Counted from the first letter of the stretch, positions 1 through 7,450 are shown. The stretch is DNA of 15,848 nucleotides from an uncultured Clostridium sp. (GCA_900556345.1 USOM01000005.1:1-15848), one strand, 5' to 3'. Numbers and translations: made by a program. Notes: generated by a model not told the origin, from the sequence alone.

Positions 1-12
1 TATCAATAGTTT

Positions 13-192
13 TTATACATTATAAAATATAATTGCTCCTATTATTGCAAATATAAATCCTAGTATCTTTAATCCTGATGTTGCCTCATTTTGATCTCCG
101 AAACTAAACCAGTTCGTGCTTAATATTCTTGCATCATATATAAATATTACTCCCACTAATATTAGAATTAGTGATATTATTTTTAGTATCAT
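13..192 (-). CDS. Small two-helix membrane protein, 59 aa
   Basis: Reading the minus strand from ATG at 192 gives 59 codons and a TAA at 13-15. An AAAAAGGAG ribosome binding site lies just upstream. The protein has a hydrophobic N-terminal helix (residues about 3-19, rich in I/L/V), then a polar middle containing the string FGDQNEATSG at about residues 31-40, then a second hydrophobic helix (about 41-57, containing two I-G pairs). This is a two-span membrane protein with a short central loop. The loop looks like that of small conserved clostridial membrane proteins, but I cannot name a family and assign no function. It is the last gene of the minus-strand series here. The spacer upstream of it carries one type B and one type A palindrome. 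The good start signal and coherent topology argue that it is real despite its length. Confidence 0.7.
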   Translation of the reverse strand: MILKIISLILILVGVIFIYDARILSTNWFSFGDQNEATSGLKILGFIFAIIGAIIFYNV

Positions 193-208
193 TTTTTTCT
201 CCTTTTTG

Positions 209-240
209 TCCCATTGGGACCGGTTCTTTTTGGGACATTT
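209..240. repeat. Type B palindromic repeat (single unit)
   Basis: The unit begins GTCCCATTGGGACC, continues with GGTTCTTTTTGGGACATTT, and matches the type B copies at 3579-3614, 5557-5616 and 13654-13690. On the minus strand it ends directly at the AAAAAGGAG ribosome binding site of the 59-aa membrane protein. GTCCC/GGGAC pairs within it can form a short hairpin. Confidence 0.8.
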
Positions 241-293
241 TGTTTTCTTTTATAATATACTACTTAATTTTGTCGTTGTAAAGGATTTTTTTG

Positions 294-336
294 AAATGGG
301 GACGGTTCTTTTTTGAAAAAGGAACCGTCCCCATTT
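294..336. repeat. Type A palindromic repeat
   Basis: The left arm AAATGGGGACGGTTC is mirrored by GGAACCGTCCCCATTT, with a T-run/A-run in the middle. The transcript would form a long stable hairpin. It lies between the 43-codon gene and the 59-codon membrane-protein gene. Confidence 0.85.
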
Positions 337-339
337 TGA

Positions 340-370
340 AAAGCGGGTATCAAAAATTGATACCCGCTTT
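340..370 (-). terminator. Hairpin downstream of the 43-codon gene
   Basis: Perfect 12-bp arms AAAGCGGGTATC / GATACCCGCTTT surround a 7-nt AT loop, starting about 10 bases after the stop codon of the 43-codon gene. The tail after the hairpin on the minus strand is CTTTTCAAAAT, so the U-tract is short and termination may be partial. Confidence 0.6.
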
Positions 371-379
371 AGTGGAGAA

Positions 380-511
380 TTATTTCTCGCTGTGTTCTTT
401 TTCTCTGTTTTTCAGCTCCAACTGTGTCAATGCCATTCTTTGGTAGTTAGTCAAACCTACTACTTCTAAATTTTTTAACACTAATGGTCTGTTCTTTGCT
501 TCTTTGTTCAT
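380..511 (-). CDS. Small hypothetical protein, 43 aa
   Basis: ATG at 511 is preceded by AAAGGAGATG at good spacing, so I choose this start over the longer open frame reaching 601. The 43-residue product is polar and highly charged (N-terminal MNKEAKNRPL, C-terminal KNREKEHSEK). It has no membrane segment and no motif I recognise. Its central part (LKNLEVVGLTNYQRMALTQL) could be helical. It has its own promoter (561-589) and a hairpin downstream (340-370), so it looks like an independently expressed single gene after recG. The complete expression signals make a real gene likely. Its function is unknown. Confidence 0.65.
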   Translation of the reverse strand: MNKEAKNRPLVLKNLEVVGLTNYQRMALTQLELKNREKEHSEK

Positions 512-560
512 TGGAAACATCTCCTTTTCTGATAAGTTATTAACTTGTTGCTGTCCTAAT

Positions 561-589
561 ATTATAACACAATTTACAGAATTTGGCAA
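561..589 (-). promoter_or_regulatory. Sigma-A type promoter for the 43-codon gene
   Basis: On the minus strand there is a -35 TTGCCA (584-589), a 17-base spacer and a consensus -10 TATAAT (561-566). The start codon of the 43-codon gene lies about 50 bases downstream. This separates that gene from recG. Confidence 0.7.
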
Positions 590-668
590 ATTTTCCGTCA
601 AAAAAACTTTATATTTTGCAAAAAGTCATAATTTATATTTTCGTGTGCGTTTTCCAACTTTTTCCAAA

Positions 669-2714
669 TCAAATTTCGATTCTACCATCAATTCTATTCT
701 CAATTAAATGTTTCAATCTACTATTTTCTTCCTTCTCCAATCCCGCATCATCATTCATAATTTTAGAGCTCAAATCCTGAACTGTTTTCAAAACGTCAAT
801 ATCCTCAAAAAGATTAGCAATTTTCATTTCAGGAATTCCGTGTTGAGCTGTGCCAAAGAAATCTCCAGAACCGCGAAGTTCTAAATCTTTCTCAGATATA
901 ACAAAACCATCATTTGTCTGACACATAATTTTCATTCTTTCTTGAACTACTTTTCCTTTTCCCTCGAATTTTAAAATACAATAAGATTTATATTCGCCAC
1001 GACCAACTCTTCCTCTAAGCTGATGAAGCTGGGCAAGTCCAAATCTTTCGCTATTTTCTATTACCATAATATTGGCATTCGGAACATCAACACCGACTTC
1101 TATAACAGTTGTTGAAATTAAAATATCAATTTCTCCATTTTTAAATCTTAGCATTATGTCATCTTTTTCTTTTGGTTTCATTTTTCCATGCAAAAATTCT
1201 ACTCTATATTTGCTAAACGTTTCATTTTGCAATTTTTCGGCAAGCTCAGTTACAGATTTTAAATCCATTTCTTCATTTTCCTCAACTAATGGACAAACTA
1301 TGTAACATTGCCTCCCTTCATTTAATTGTTTTTCTATAAAATGATTTACTCTTTCCTCAAAGCTTTTTCCAACAGCAAATGTATCGATTTTCTTTCTGTT
1401 TGGTGGCAATTCGTTTATTATTGAAATATCCAAATCGCCATACAAAATTAGAGCAAGTGTTCTTGGAATTGGGGTTGCAGACATTACAATTACATCTGGA
1501 TTATTTCCTTTAGCAACAATTTTTGCCCTTTGCTTTACACCAAAACGATGTTGTTCATCTGTCACAACTAGTCCCAAATTTTTAAAACTTACATCTTCTT
1601 CCAACATTGCGTGTGTTCCTATTAAAATGTCAATATCACCATTTGCTAGCTTTTCCTTTATTATTTGCTTATTTTTCTTAGTTATACTTGATACTAAAAG
1701 CTCACATCTAATGCCAAATTGATTCAATGTTTTCTGAAAATTCTCAATATGTTGAGTAGCTAGTATTGCAGTTGGAGCCAATATTGCTGCCTGATATCCT
1801 GATTTTACCGCTTTATATGCCGCAATAATGCTCACAATTGTTTTACCAGATCCAACATCACCTTGAAGCAATCTGTTCATTGGTTTGTCACTTTCCATAT
1901 CATTACTTATTTCTTTTAAAACCCTAATTTGAGCATTTGTAAGTTTAAATGGTAATGTGTTTATTACCTCCATCATTTTTACCTTTTTATCAAAAGCAAT
2001 TCCCTTTTCATCTGTTTTATAACTCTGTTTAATATGTGAAAGTGCTAATTGAAAACTTAATAATTCCTCGAAAACCAGTCTGTACCTTGCCCTAACAAAA
2101 TCATTTTTGTTTTCTGGAAAATGTATTTTCCTTATCGCATTGTTCAATCCCATCAAATTATATTCTTTTAAAATATAGTCTGGAATTGTTTCCTGCAAAT
2201 TTCCACAAGCTTCATCAACACCATTTTCTATGATTTTTCTTATTGTATTTTGACTAATTCCATATGTTAATGGATATATCGGGATTATTTTTCCTGTATT
2301 TTTATTCACACCTGATTCATCAAAAATAGGCGATTTCATCTCATATCTGCCTAATTTTATATCTACTTTTCCATAAAAATTATATGTGTGTCCAAGCTTA
2401 AAGACACTTTTTAAATAACTTTGATTGTACCACACAACAGTACAAGGATTTTCCCCATCTCTTATAACTAATCTATAAATTTTTAGTTTTCCCGCAAAAG
2501 TTTCAGATATTTTTGTTATTGCTGTTCCCTTTATTAGGGCTTCTTCTCCATCTTTACAATCTGATAATTTTTTTGCAATTCCTCTATCCTCATAATTTCT
2601 TGGGAAATATGTTATTAAATCTTGAAGTGTATGTATATTTAGCTTGTTTAACAATTTTACTCTTGATGGTCCTACATTTTTTACATATTGTACTGACTTT
2701 TGTAAATCTATCAT
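669..2714 (-). CDS. recG: ATP-dependent DNA helicase RecG
   Basis: RecG remodels stalled replication forks and branch-migrates Holliday junctions, using ATP hydrolysis on double-stranded DNA. The 681-residue product has the usual full length. An N-terminal wedge/OB-fold region occupies about residues 1-200. The helicase core follows: Walker A GDVGSGKT at about 285-292, the DEQH box at about 386-389 (followed by RFGVKQR), motif III SATPIPRT at about 412, and motif VI QLRGRVGRG at about 578. The start ATG at 2714 (MIDLQKSVQY) has AAAAAAGGAG immediately upstream. It follows the metallophosphoesterase gene, separated by a double repeat block. No in-frame CGG arginine codon is visible. The assignment is secure from motif order and length. 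Confidence 0.97.
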   Translation of the reverse strand: MIDLQKSVQYVKNVGPSRVKLLNKLNIHTLQDLITYFPRNYEDRGIAKKLSDCKDGEEALIKGTAITKISETFAGKLKIYRLVIRDGENPCTVVWYNQSYLKSVFKLGHTYNFYGKVDIKLGRYEMKSPIFDESGVNKNTGKIIPIYPLTYGISQNTIRKIIENGVDEACGNLQETIPDYILKEYNLMGLNNAIRKIHFPENKNDFVRARYRLVFEELLSFQLALSHIKQSYKTDEKGIAFDKKVKMMEVINTLPFKLTNAQIRVLKEISNDMESDKPMNRLLQGDVGSGKTIVSIIAAYKAVKSGYQAAILAPTAILATQHIENFQKTLNQFGIRCELLVSSITKKNKQIIKEKLANGDIDILIGTHAMLEEDVSFKNLGLVVTDEQHRFGVKQRAKIVAKGNNPDVIVMSATPIPRTLALILYGDLDISIINELPPNRKKIDTFAVGKSFEERVNHFIEKQLNEGRQCYIVCPLVEENEEMDLKSVTELAEKLQNETFSKYRVEFLHGKMKPKEKDDIMLRFKNGEIDILISTTVIEVGVDVPNANIMVIENSERFGLAQLHQLRGRVGRGEYKSYCILKFEGKGKVVQERMKIMCQTNDGFVISEKDLELRGSGDFFGTAQHGIPEMKIANLFEDIDVLKTVQDLSSKIMNDDAGLEKEENSRLKHLIENRIDGRIEI

Positions 2715-2726
2715 TTTTTCTCCTTT

Positions 2727-2813
2727 TTTCTGATTGGGGACGGTTCCTTTTGCGAAAAATTTCGCATTGGGGACGGTTCCTTTTCGGAAAAAGAACCGTC
2801 CCCAATCAGAAAA
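2727..2813. repeat. Compound type A repeat block
   Basis: Two type A arms in direct order (GATTGGGGACGGTTCC at about 2732 and again at 2766) are followed by one inverted arm ending CCCCAATCAGAAA. Between the two direct arms sits a small hairpin, GCGAAAAATTTCGC. The block fills the spacer between the metallophosphoesterase stop and the recG ribosome binding site. Confidence 0.85.
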
Positions 2814-2838
2814 ATCCCACTACCCAATCGGAAATTTC

Positions 2839-3534
2839 TCATATTTTTAACAATTTAAAATCCAATGCATCTGCACTTACTAACTTAAAATCAATTCCAT
2901 AGATATCTCCCTCTATTGCATCTTCTATTGACTTTCCATGTAAATGTGCATAATAACATTTTTTTATATTATATTTTCTAAGAACTCGCATAAATTCATT
3001 ATCAATATTTTGTTTTACAACAGGCGGATAATGCATAAAAACAATTATTTCTTTTTCGCTATTTAAACTCAAAGCACTTTTTATAGAAAGCTCTAACCTT
3101 AAGGCTTCTCTATCAATTAGCTTTTTTTCTTGCTCTGTTCTTTCATTTGTTAAGCTCCATCCTCTTGTCCCACAAATAATTTTGTTTTCAACTTCTATAC
3201 TATTATTTTGTATAAAATCTATATTTTGGAAATTGTGTTCATTTAAAAATTTCTTCATATTTGTTACTGTTGTCCACCAATACTCGTGATTTCCCTTTAG
3301 CATTATTTTTTTTCCTGGCAAACTATTTAAATATTCAAAATCTTTTAATGTATCTTTTAAATACATTGCCCATGAAAAGTCTCCTGGATGAATTACTGTA
3401 TCATCCGGTTTTACTTTAGATATCCAGTCATTTTTTATTTTTTCTTCGTGATTATTCCAATTTTCTCCAAATATATTCATAGGCTTTGGATTTTCAAATG
3501 ATAGATGTAAATCTCCTATTGTATATATCGCCAT
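2839..3534 (-). CDS. Calcineurin-like metallophosphoesterase
   Basis: This is a predicted phosphohydrolase of 231 aa, with the metal-binding motifs of the calcineurin-like superfamily in order. They are D8-x-H10 in IGDLHLS, G51-D52 in PGDFSWAM, G81-N82-H83-E in KGNHEYWW, a later histidine in MHYPP at about 167, and the HLHGK motif near residue 200. The layout matches the bacterial predicted phosphohydrolase group that begins with IGDLHLS and carries KGNHxYWW. The substrate is unknown; phosphodiester or phosphomonoester hydrolysis at a two-metal centre is inferred from the family. ATG at 3534 follows AAAAAAAGGAGGG. It lies between tsaD and recG on the same strand. The spacers on both sides carry palindromic repeats. 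No signal peptide is seen, so it is likely cytoplasmic. Confidence 0.88.
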   Translation of the reverse strand: MAIYTIGDLHLSFENPKPMNIFGENWNNHEEKIKNDWISKVKPDDTVIHPGDFSWAMYLKDTLKDFEYLNSLPGKKIMLKGNHEYWWTTVTNMKKFLNEHNFQNIDFIQNNSIEVENKIICGTRGWSLTNERTEQEKKLIDREALRLELSIKSALSLNSEKEIIVFMHYPPVVKQNIDNEFMRVLRKYNIKKCYYAHLHGKSIEDAIEGDIYGIDFKLVSADALDFKLLKI

Positions 3535-3556
3535 AATTCATCCCTCCTTTTTTTGT

Positions 3557-3639
3557 ATTGGGGACGGTTCCTTTTGCGAAATGTCCCAAAAAGAACCGGT
3601 CCCGATGGGACATTTTTTGCAAAAGGAACCGTCCCCAAT
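3557..3639. repeat. Nested repeat: type B inside type A
   Basis: Outer type A arms (ATTGGGGACGGTTCCTTTTG at 3557-3576 and its complement ending at 3639) enclose a complete type B palindrome at about 3579-3614. That inner palindrome has arms AAATGTCCC / GGGACATTT with AAGAACCGGTCCC between them. A decayed fragment (GAACTGCCCCAAAT) follows up to 3660. The block lies between tsaD and the metallophosphoesterase. On the minus strand it leads directly into AATACAAAAAAAGGAGG, the ribosome binding site of the latter. Confidence 0.88.
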
Positions 3640-3668
3640 AAGAAAAGAACTGCCCCAAATGCTAAAAA

Positions 3669-4658
3669 TTATAATTTCAAATTAGGTACTGCATTCAAAT
3701 CCAATTCATCTCTTTTTCCATTAATAAAATTATAATACCCCGCTGAACCAATCATTGCAGCATTATCAGTACATAGCTTTAAATCTGGCATATATACTTT
3801 TAAATCATCATTTTGTAACTTTAAAATTTCACTTCTTATATATGAATTAGCCGATACTCCACCTGCTATTGCTAAACTTTTCATTCCAGTTTGTTCTATT
3901 GCTTTTCGTATATTTTCTATTAAAACCTCTGTTACTGTTTTCTCAAAACTTGCACATAAATCTGCTTTATTTATATCTTTAGTATTATGATTTATATTTA
4001 TTACCGCTGTCTTTATTCCACTAAAACTAAAGTCCAATGAATTCTCAAAATGTGTTTTTGGAAGCTTTATATTAGGAATTCCCGTTTTTGCAAGTTTGTC
4101 TACTTTAGGTCCTCCTGGGTAATCTAGTCCTACCACTCTTGCAATTTTGTCAAATGCTTCTCCTATAGCATCATCTCTTGTTTTTCCAAGGACTTCGAAT
4201 TCTGTATAATCTCTTACATAAACTATTTGTGTGTTTCCTCCTGATACTAGTAAACATAAAAACGGTGGTTTTAGTTCCTTATATGTTAAATAATTTGCTG
4301 CAATATGCCCCTGTATATGATTTACCCCAACTAATGGTTTATTTATTGCAAATGATAAAGCTTTTGCATAAGATACTCCAACTAATAATGCTCCAACTAG
4401 ACCTGGACCATATGTTGGTGTTATTGCATCTATATCTTTAAATTCTACATTTGCTTCTTTTAATGCTAGTTTTGTTACTCTTGATATTGCTTCTATATGA
4501 TTTCTAGATGCTATTTCTGGCACTACGCCTCCATATTTTTCATGTATTGGTATTTGTGTGTCTATTATATTTGATAGTATTTCTCTTCCATTTTTTATAA
4601 CCGCTACTGATGTTTCATCACAACTTGATTCTATTCCTAGTGTTAGTATGTCTTTCAT
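3669..4658 (-). CDS. tsaD: tRNA N6-adenosine threonylcarbamoyltransferase TsaD
   Basis: TsaD transfers threonylcarbamoyl to A37 of ANN-decoding tRNAs (t6A), working with TsaB and TsaE after TsaC has made threonylcarbamoyl-AMP. The 329-residue length is typical. The N-terminus LGIESSCDETSVAV is the family signature. The metal-binding motif H114-x3-H118 (HIQGH) is present, as are the ATP-binding glycine motifs (LLVSGGNTQ, DYPGGP) and the late SxxAIAGGVSAN segment. The start ATG at 4658 has AAGGGAAGTG upstream. A likely promoter lies at 4687-4715, just after the fabI terminator, so tsaD probably begins the tsaD-phosphoesterase-recG unit. tsaB, tsaC and tsaE are not in the window. Confidence 0.97.
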   Translation of the reverse strand: MKDILTLGIESSCDETSVAVIKNGREILSNIIDTQIPIHEKYGGVVPEIASRNHIEAISRVTKLALKEANVEFKDIDAITPTYGPGLVGALLVGVSYAKALSFAINKPLVGVNHIQGHIAANYLTYKELKPPFLCLLVSGGNTQIVYVRDYTEFEVLGKTRDDAIGEAFDKIARVVGLDYPGGPKVDKLAKTGIPNIKLPKTHFENSLDFSFSGIKTAVININHNTKDINKADLCASFEKTVTEVLIENIRKAIEQTGMKSLAIAGGVSANSYIRSEILKLQNDDLKVYMPDLKLCTDNAAMIGSAGYYNFINGKRDELDLNAVPNLKL

Positions 4659-4686
4659 TTTTTCACTTCCCTTGCTTTTCTGTTAT

Positions 4687-4715
4687 ATTTTACTAGATAT
4701 TAAAAAAAATAGCAA
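4687..4715 (-). promoter_or_regulatory. Possible promoter for tsaD
   Basis: On the minus strand there is a -35-like TTGCTA (4710-4715), a 17-base spacer and a -10-like TAAAAT (4687-4692), about 29 bases before the tsaD start. The -35 lies within the left arm of the fabI terminator hairpin, so the two signals overlap. The AT-rich context makes this tentative. Confidence 0.4.
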
Positions 4716-4735
4716 TGGTTTATTGCTATTTTTTT
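4703..4735 (-). terminator. Intrinsic terminator after fabI
   Basis: Arms ATAGCAAT / ATTGCTAT with a 5-nt loop are flanked by an A-run and a T-run of about seven each, 28 bases past the fabI stop. Read on the minus strand it has a clear U-tract, so it closes the FASII transcription unit. The symmetry would allow termination from either side. Confidence 0.75.
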
Positions 4736-4762
4736 GGCAAATTCACTCTTTAAAATTAAAAG

Positions 4763-5536
4763 CTAATTTCCCATAATATTATACCCATTATCAGCAAAAA
4801 TAATTTGTCCTGTAATAGAATCACTCATTTGACTTAGCAAAAATGAAACAACATTACCAACTTGATATGTAGTAACATTTTTATGCAATGGAGCTTTTTC
4901 CTCAACTACTTTCAAAATACTTCCAAAATCCTTAATTCCTTTAGCAGATAAAGTTTTAATAGGCCCTGCTGAAACTCCATTTACTCTAATTTCATCTTTT
5001 CCAAGATTATCCGCCAAATACCTAATGCTTGCCTCTAAAGCGGCCTTCGCTACTCCCATCACATTATATCCTTCTAGTACTTTGCTAGAGCCATAATATG
5101 TAAGTGCAACTAAACTAGCATTATCATCTAACATTTCCAATTCTTTAGCAATTCTTGCTGCTAACACAAATGAATAACTACTAACATCAATTGCGTGCCC
5201 ATATCCTGCTTTGCTTGTTTCTATAAAATCATTATGTAAATCTTCTGTAAAAGCATTTGCTATACAATGTACAATACCATCAATTTTTCCATTTTCTTCC
5301 TTTATTTTTGTAAATGTTTCTTTAACAAGCTCATCAACAGACGCATCTTTTAATACATACGCTTTGCTTCCATTAAAATCAGATATAAGTTCTTCTATTT
5401 TATTTTTGTTATCAACATTTGTGTATGTAAAAATAAGTTCTGCTCCATTTTCATAAGCTGATTTTGCTATTCCATAAGCTATGCTCCATTTATTTCTTAT
5501 TCCCATTATTAATATTTTCTTTTTTTCAAGTATCAT
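4763..5536 (-). CDS. fabI: Enoyl-[acyl-carrier-protein] reductase FabI
   Basis: FabI reduces trans-2-enoyl-ACP to acyl-ACP with NAD(P)H, the last step of each elongation cycle. It is a short-chain dehydrogenase-fold protein. I place the start at the ATG at 5536 (MILEKKKILIMGI), because AAAGGATGAAAATA gives it proper spacing; upstream in-frame ATGs run into repeat sequence. The resulting 257 aa matches the family. The cofactor loop is GIRNKWSIAYGIA, and the catalytic pair is Tyr157-x6-Lys164 (YNVMGVAK) with a second tyrosine in TYYGS. It is the last gene of the FASII run and is followed by a terminator. Finding FabI rather than FabK is of note, because many Clostridia use FabK. No in-frame CGG codon is seen. 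Confidence 0.95.
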   Translation of the reverse strand: MILEKKKILIMGIRNKWSIAYGIAKSAYENGAELIFTYTNVDNKNKIEELISDFNGSKAYVLKDASVDELVKETFTKIKEENGKIDGIVHCIANAFTEDLHNDFIETSKAGYGHAIDVSSYSFVLAARIAKELEMLDDNASLVALTYYGSSKVLEGYNVMGVAKAALEASIRYLADNLGKDEIRVNGVSAGPIKTLSAKGIKDFGSILKVVEEKAPLHKNVTTYQVGNVVSFLLSQMSDSITGQIIFADNGYNIMGN

Positions 5537-5556
5537 TATTTTCATCCTTTCCATTT

Positions 5557-5616
5557 GTTCTTTTGGGACCGGTTCTTTTACGAACATGTCCTTAAAAGAA
5601 CCGGTCCCAAAAGAAC
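5557..5616. repeat. Type B palindromic repeat between accA and fabI
   Basis: Perfect long arms (GTTCTTTTGGGACCGGTTCT and its complement) surround an 11-nt centre CGAACATGTCC. It begins one base before the accA stop codon region and ends just before the fabI ribosome binding site. It is the cleanest full-length type B copy. Confidence 0.88.
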
Positions 5617-5617
5617 A

Positions 5618-6406
5618 TTAAAACTTTTTATATTCTCCCATATTTCTAAATTTCCTATACCTATTCTCAACTATATCGTCTTTAGACAATTTTTTTAATT
5701 CATCTACTGTTTCTACAATTTCATTCTTCAAATTTTGTATTAAAATATCAAAATTATCTTCAGGCTCATCTATAATTTTATCAATAACCTTCAAATCATA
5801 CAAGTCTTTAGCTGTAAGTTTCATTTTTTCTGCTGCCTCTTCTGCTTTTGAGGCATCTTTCCACAAAATACTTGCATATCCTTCTGGTGATAAAATTGAA
5901 TAAATTGCATTTTCTAACATAAATACCTTATTTGCAACTCCAATTGCTAAGGCTCCTCCACTAGAACCTTCACCAATAACAATTGAAATAATCGGAACCT
6001 TTAGACCTGCCATTTTCAACATAGAACTTGCAATAGCCTCTCCTTGGCCTCTTTCCTCTGCCCCAATTCCTGGATATGCTCCTTTTGTATCAATAAAAGT
6101 TATAACAGGTCTATTAAATTTCTCAGCTTGCTCCATAAATCTTATTGCTTTTCTATAACTTTCTGGATTTGGCATTCCAAAATTTCTTTCTATATTTTCC
6201 TTTGTATTCCTACCTTTTTGCTCTGCAATTACTGTATAATTTTGTGTTCCAATTTTGGCTAATCCACATACCATTGCTTTATCATCTCTGTAATTTCTAT
6301 CTCCGTGCAATTCTATAAATTCATCAAATATTTTTTCTATATAATATAGTGATGTTTTTCTATTACTTGCTCTTGCTATTTGTACTTTTTGCCATGCTGT
6401 TTGCAT
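5618..6406 (-). CDS. accA: Acetyl-CoA carboxylase carboxyltransferase, alpha subunit AccA
   Basis: AccA forms the carboxyltransferase with AccD and transfers the carboxyl group from biotin on AccB to acetyl-CoA, giving malonyl-CoA. I choose ATG at 6406 (MQTAWQKVQIARA), preceded by AAAAAAAGGAGTTG. The longer open frame up to 6517 is only repeat sequence translated through. The product is 262 aa, as in clostridial AccA proteins lacking the longer N-terminus of the E. coli form. Crotonase-fold features are clear: FIDTKGAYPGIGAEERGQGE for acyl-CoA and biotin contacts, then GEGSSGGALAIGVAN. It follows accD across a repeat-filled spacer and precedes fabI. Unlike accC and accD its frame is intact. 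Confidence 0.95.
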   Translation of the reverse strand: MQTAWQKVQIARASNRKTSLYYIEKIFDEFIELHGDRNYRDDKAMVCGLAKIGTQNYTVIAEQKGRNTKENIERNFGMPNPESYRKAIRFMEQAEKFNRPVITFIDTKGAYPGIGAEERGQGEAIASSMLKMAGLKVPIISIVIGEGSSGGALAIGVANKVFMLENAIYSILSPEGYASILWKDASKAEEAAEKMKLTAKDLYDLKVIDKIIDEPEDNFDILIQNLKNEIVETVDELKKLSKDDIVENRYRKFRNMGEYKKF

Positions 6407-6428
6407 TTTTTTCAACTCCTTTTTTTGT

Positions 6429-6468
6429 ATTGGGGACGGTTCTTTTCGCGAAAAGAACCGTCCCCAAT
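6429..6468. repeat. Perfect 40-bp type A palindrome
   Basis: ATTGGGGACGGTTCTTTTCG is followed at once by its exact reverse complement CGAAAAGAACCGTCCCCAAT, with no loop. On the minus strand it runs into AATACAAAAAAAGGAG, the ribosome binding site of accA. Confidence 0.92.
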
Positions 6469-6476
6469 GGAAAATT

Positions 6477-6508
6477 TTTCTGAAAAGGAACCGTCCCCAA
6501 TCAGAAAA
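6477..6508. repeat. Type A half unit next to accD stop
   Basis: A single inverted arm, GAAAAGGAACCGTCCCCAAT followed by CAGAAAAATC, lies immediately downstream of the accD stop codon. It could pair with the left arm at 6429, giving an alternative fold to the perfect palindrome. Confidence 0.75.
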
Positions 6509-6509
6509 A

Positions 6510-7347
6510 TCACCCATTCAACTCTATCAATTTTCCTAAAACGTGTTTCAAATCTTTTCTCTCTACAATCTTATCAATAAAACCATGTTCCAGCAAAAAT
6601 TCTGCTGTTTGAAATCCATCTGGCAAACTTTCTCCAATAGTTTGCTCTATAACTCTTTGTCCTGCAAATCCTATCATTGCACCAGGTTCGCTTAAAACAA
6701 TATCTGCTATACTTGCAAATGATGCCGTAACTCCTCCATAGGTTGGGTCTGTTAAAACAGAAATATAAAGTCCACCAGCTTCATTTAATTTTGATATCGC
6801 AGATGTCGTCTTTGCCATTTGCATAAGTGACATTATACCTTCTTGCATCCTCGCTCCGCCAGATACTGTAAATATTATAATTGGATATTTTAATTCAATA
6901 GCTTTCTCAATTGCATAAGTTATCTTTTCACCAACAACAGTTCCCATACTTCCCATAAGGAATCCACTGTCCATTATACATATAACAACATCTTTTCCTT
7001 CAATTTTTCCGAGTTCCACAGCTTACTGCTTCTTCTAGGTCTGTTTTTTGCCTTAATCTTTCTAATTTTGATGGATAATCTTCTAATCCCAATGGATTTA
7101 CATTATCTATATTTAGATCAAATCTTTTATATGTACCTTCATCTATTATATTTTCTAATCTCCTATTTATATGCATTCTAAAATATGCACCACATATTGG
7201 ACATATATTTAGATTGTTTCTTACATCTTCCTTATATAAAATTTCTTTGCATTTGGTACATTTTACCCATTTTCCTACTTGAATATCTACTCTATTTACA
7301 TTTTTCTTTGCTGTAGGTTCTCTTTTTTTGATTTTATCAACTAGCAT
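6510..7347 (-). CDS. accD: Acetyl-CoA carboxylase carboxyltransferase, beta subunit AccD (with +1 frame change)
   Basis: AccD is the zinc-ribbon subunit of the carboxyltransferase. The start is ATG at 7347 (MLVDKIKKRE), after AAAGGAGAAAAG. The zinc ribbon has C30-x2-C33 and C49-x2-C52, followed by the family's GAYFRMHINRRL. The frame is open for 112 codons to ACT (7012-7014). Frame 0 then reads CGG AAA AAT TGA and stops at 7000. If one base (the C at 7011) is skipped, reading continues GGA AAA ATT GAA through the complete carboxyltransferase domain (MGSMGTVVGEKI, SGGARMQEG, ISVLTDPTYGG, GFAGQRVIEQT) to TGA at 6510. The total is about 278 aa, normal for the family. The restored junction CGTGKIEG fits the family with no gap. 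The residues after the junction show no sign of decay. Re-initiation at the GTG at 7019 is possible but has no ribosome binding site. Confidence 0.9.
7008..7017 (-). other. Candidate +1 frameshift site in accD (GGA ACT CGG)
   Basis: On the minus strand the codons are TGT GGA ACT CGG, then AAA AAT TGA in frame 0. CGG is at 7009-7011 and ACT at 7012-7014. Skipping the C at 7011 gives ACT-GGA (Thr-Gly) and restores AccD. The hexamer ACTCGG recurs at the accC break. On this strand I find it at no other point in the window. Confidence 0.7.
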
Positions 7348-7368
7348 CTTTTCTCCTTTCTGTGATAT

Positions 7369-7450
7369 GGGACCATTGGGGTCGGTTCTTTTTGGTCCCC
7401 TTTTTGTCAAAATTTGGGCACAAAAAGAACCGGTCCCAATGTGCCAAAAT
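7369..7450. repeat. Diverged type B-like repeat between accC and accD
   Basis: The imperfect arms are ATTGGGGTCGGTTCTTTTTG and its partner, which ends AAAAAGAACCGGTCCCAAT. Inner GTCCCC and GGGCAC remnants are present. It looks like an older, partly decayed copy. Confidence 0.65.

Noticed and set aside
116..316. Plus-strand 66-codon open frame at 116-316
   Set aside because: It is antisense to the 59-aa membrane protein and the repeats, with no start signal.
2513..2902. Plus-strand 129-codon open frame across the recG start and repeat block
   Set aside because: It is antisense to recG and the repeat, has no ribosome binding site, and the translation is low-complexity repeat read-through.
6407..6517. 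N-terminal extension of accA to 6517
   Set aside because: The extra residues are translated type A repeats; a good ribosome binding site and the family start are at 6406.
7348..7410. N-terminal extension of accD to 7410
   Set aside because: It is repeat-derived sequence; AAAGGAG precedes the ATG at 7347, which matches the family start.
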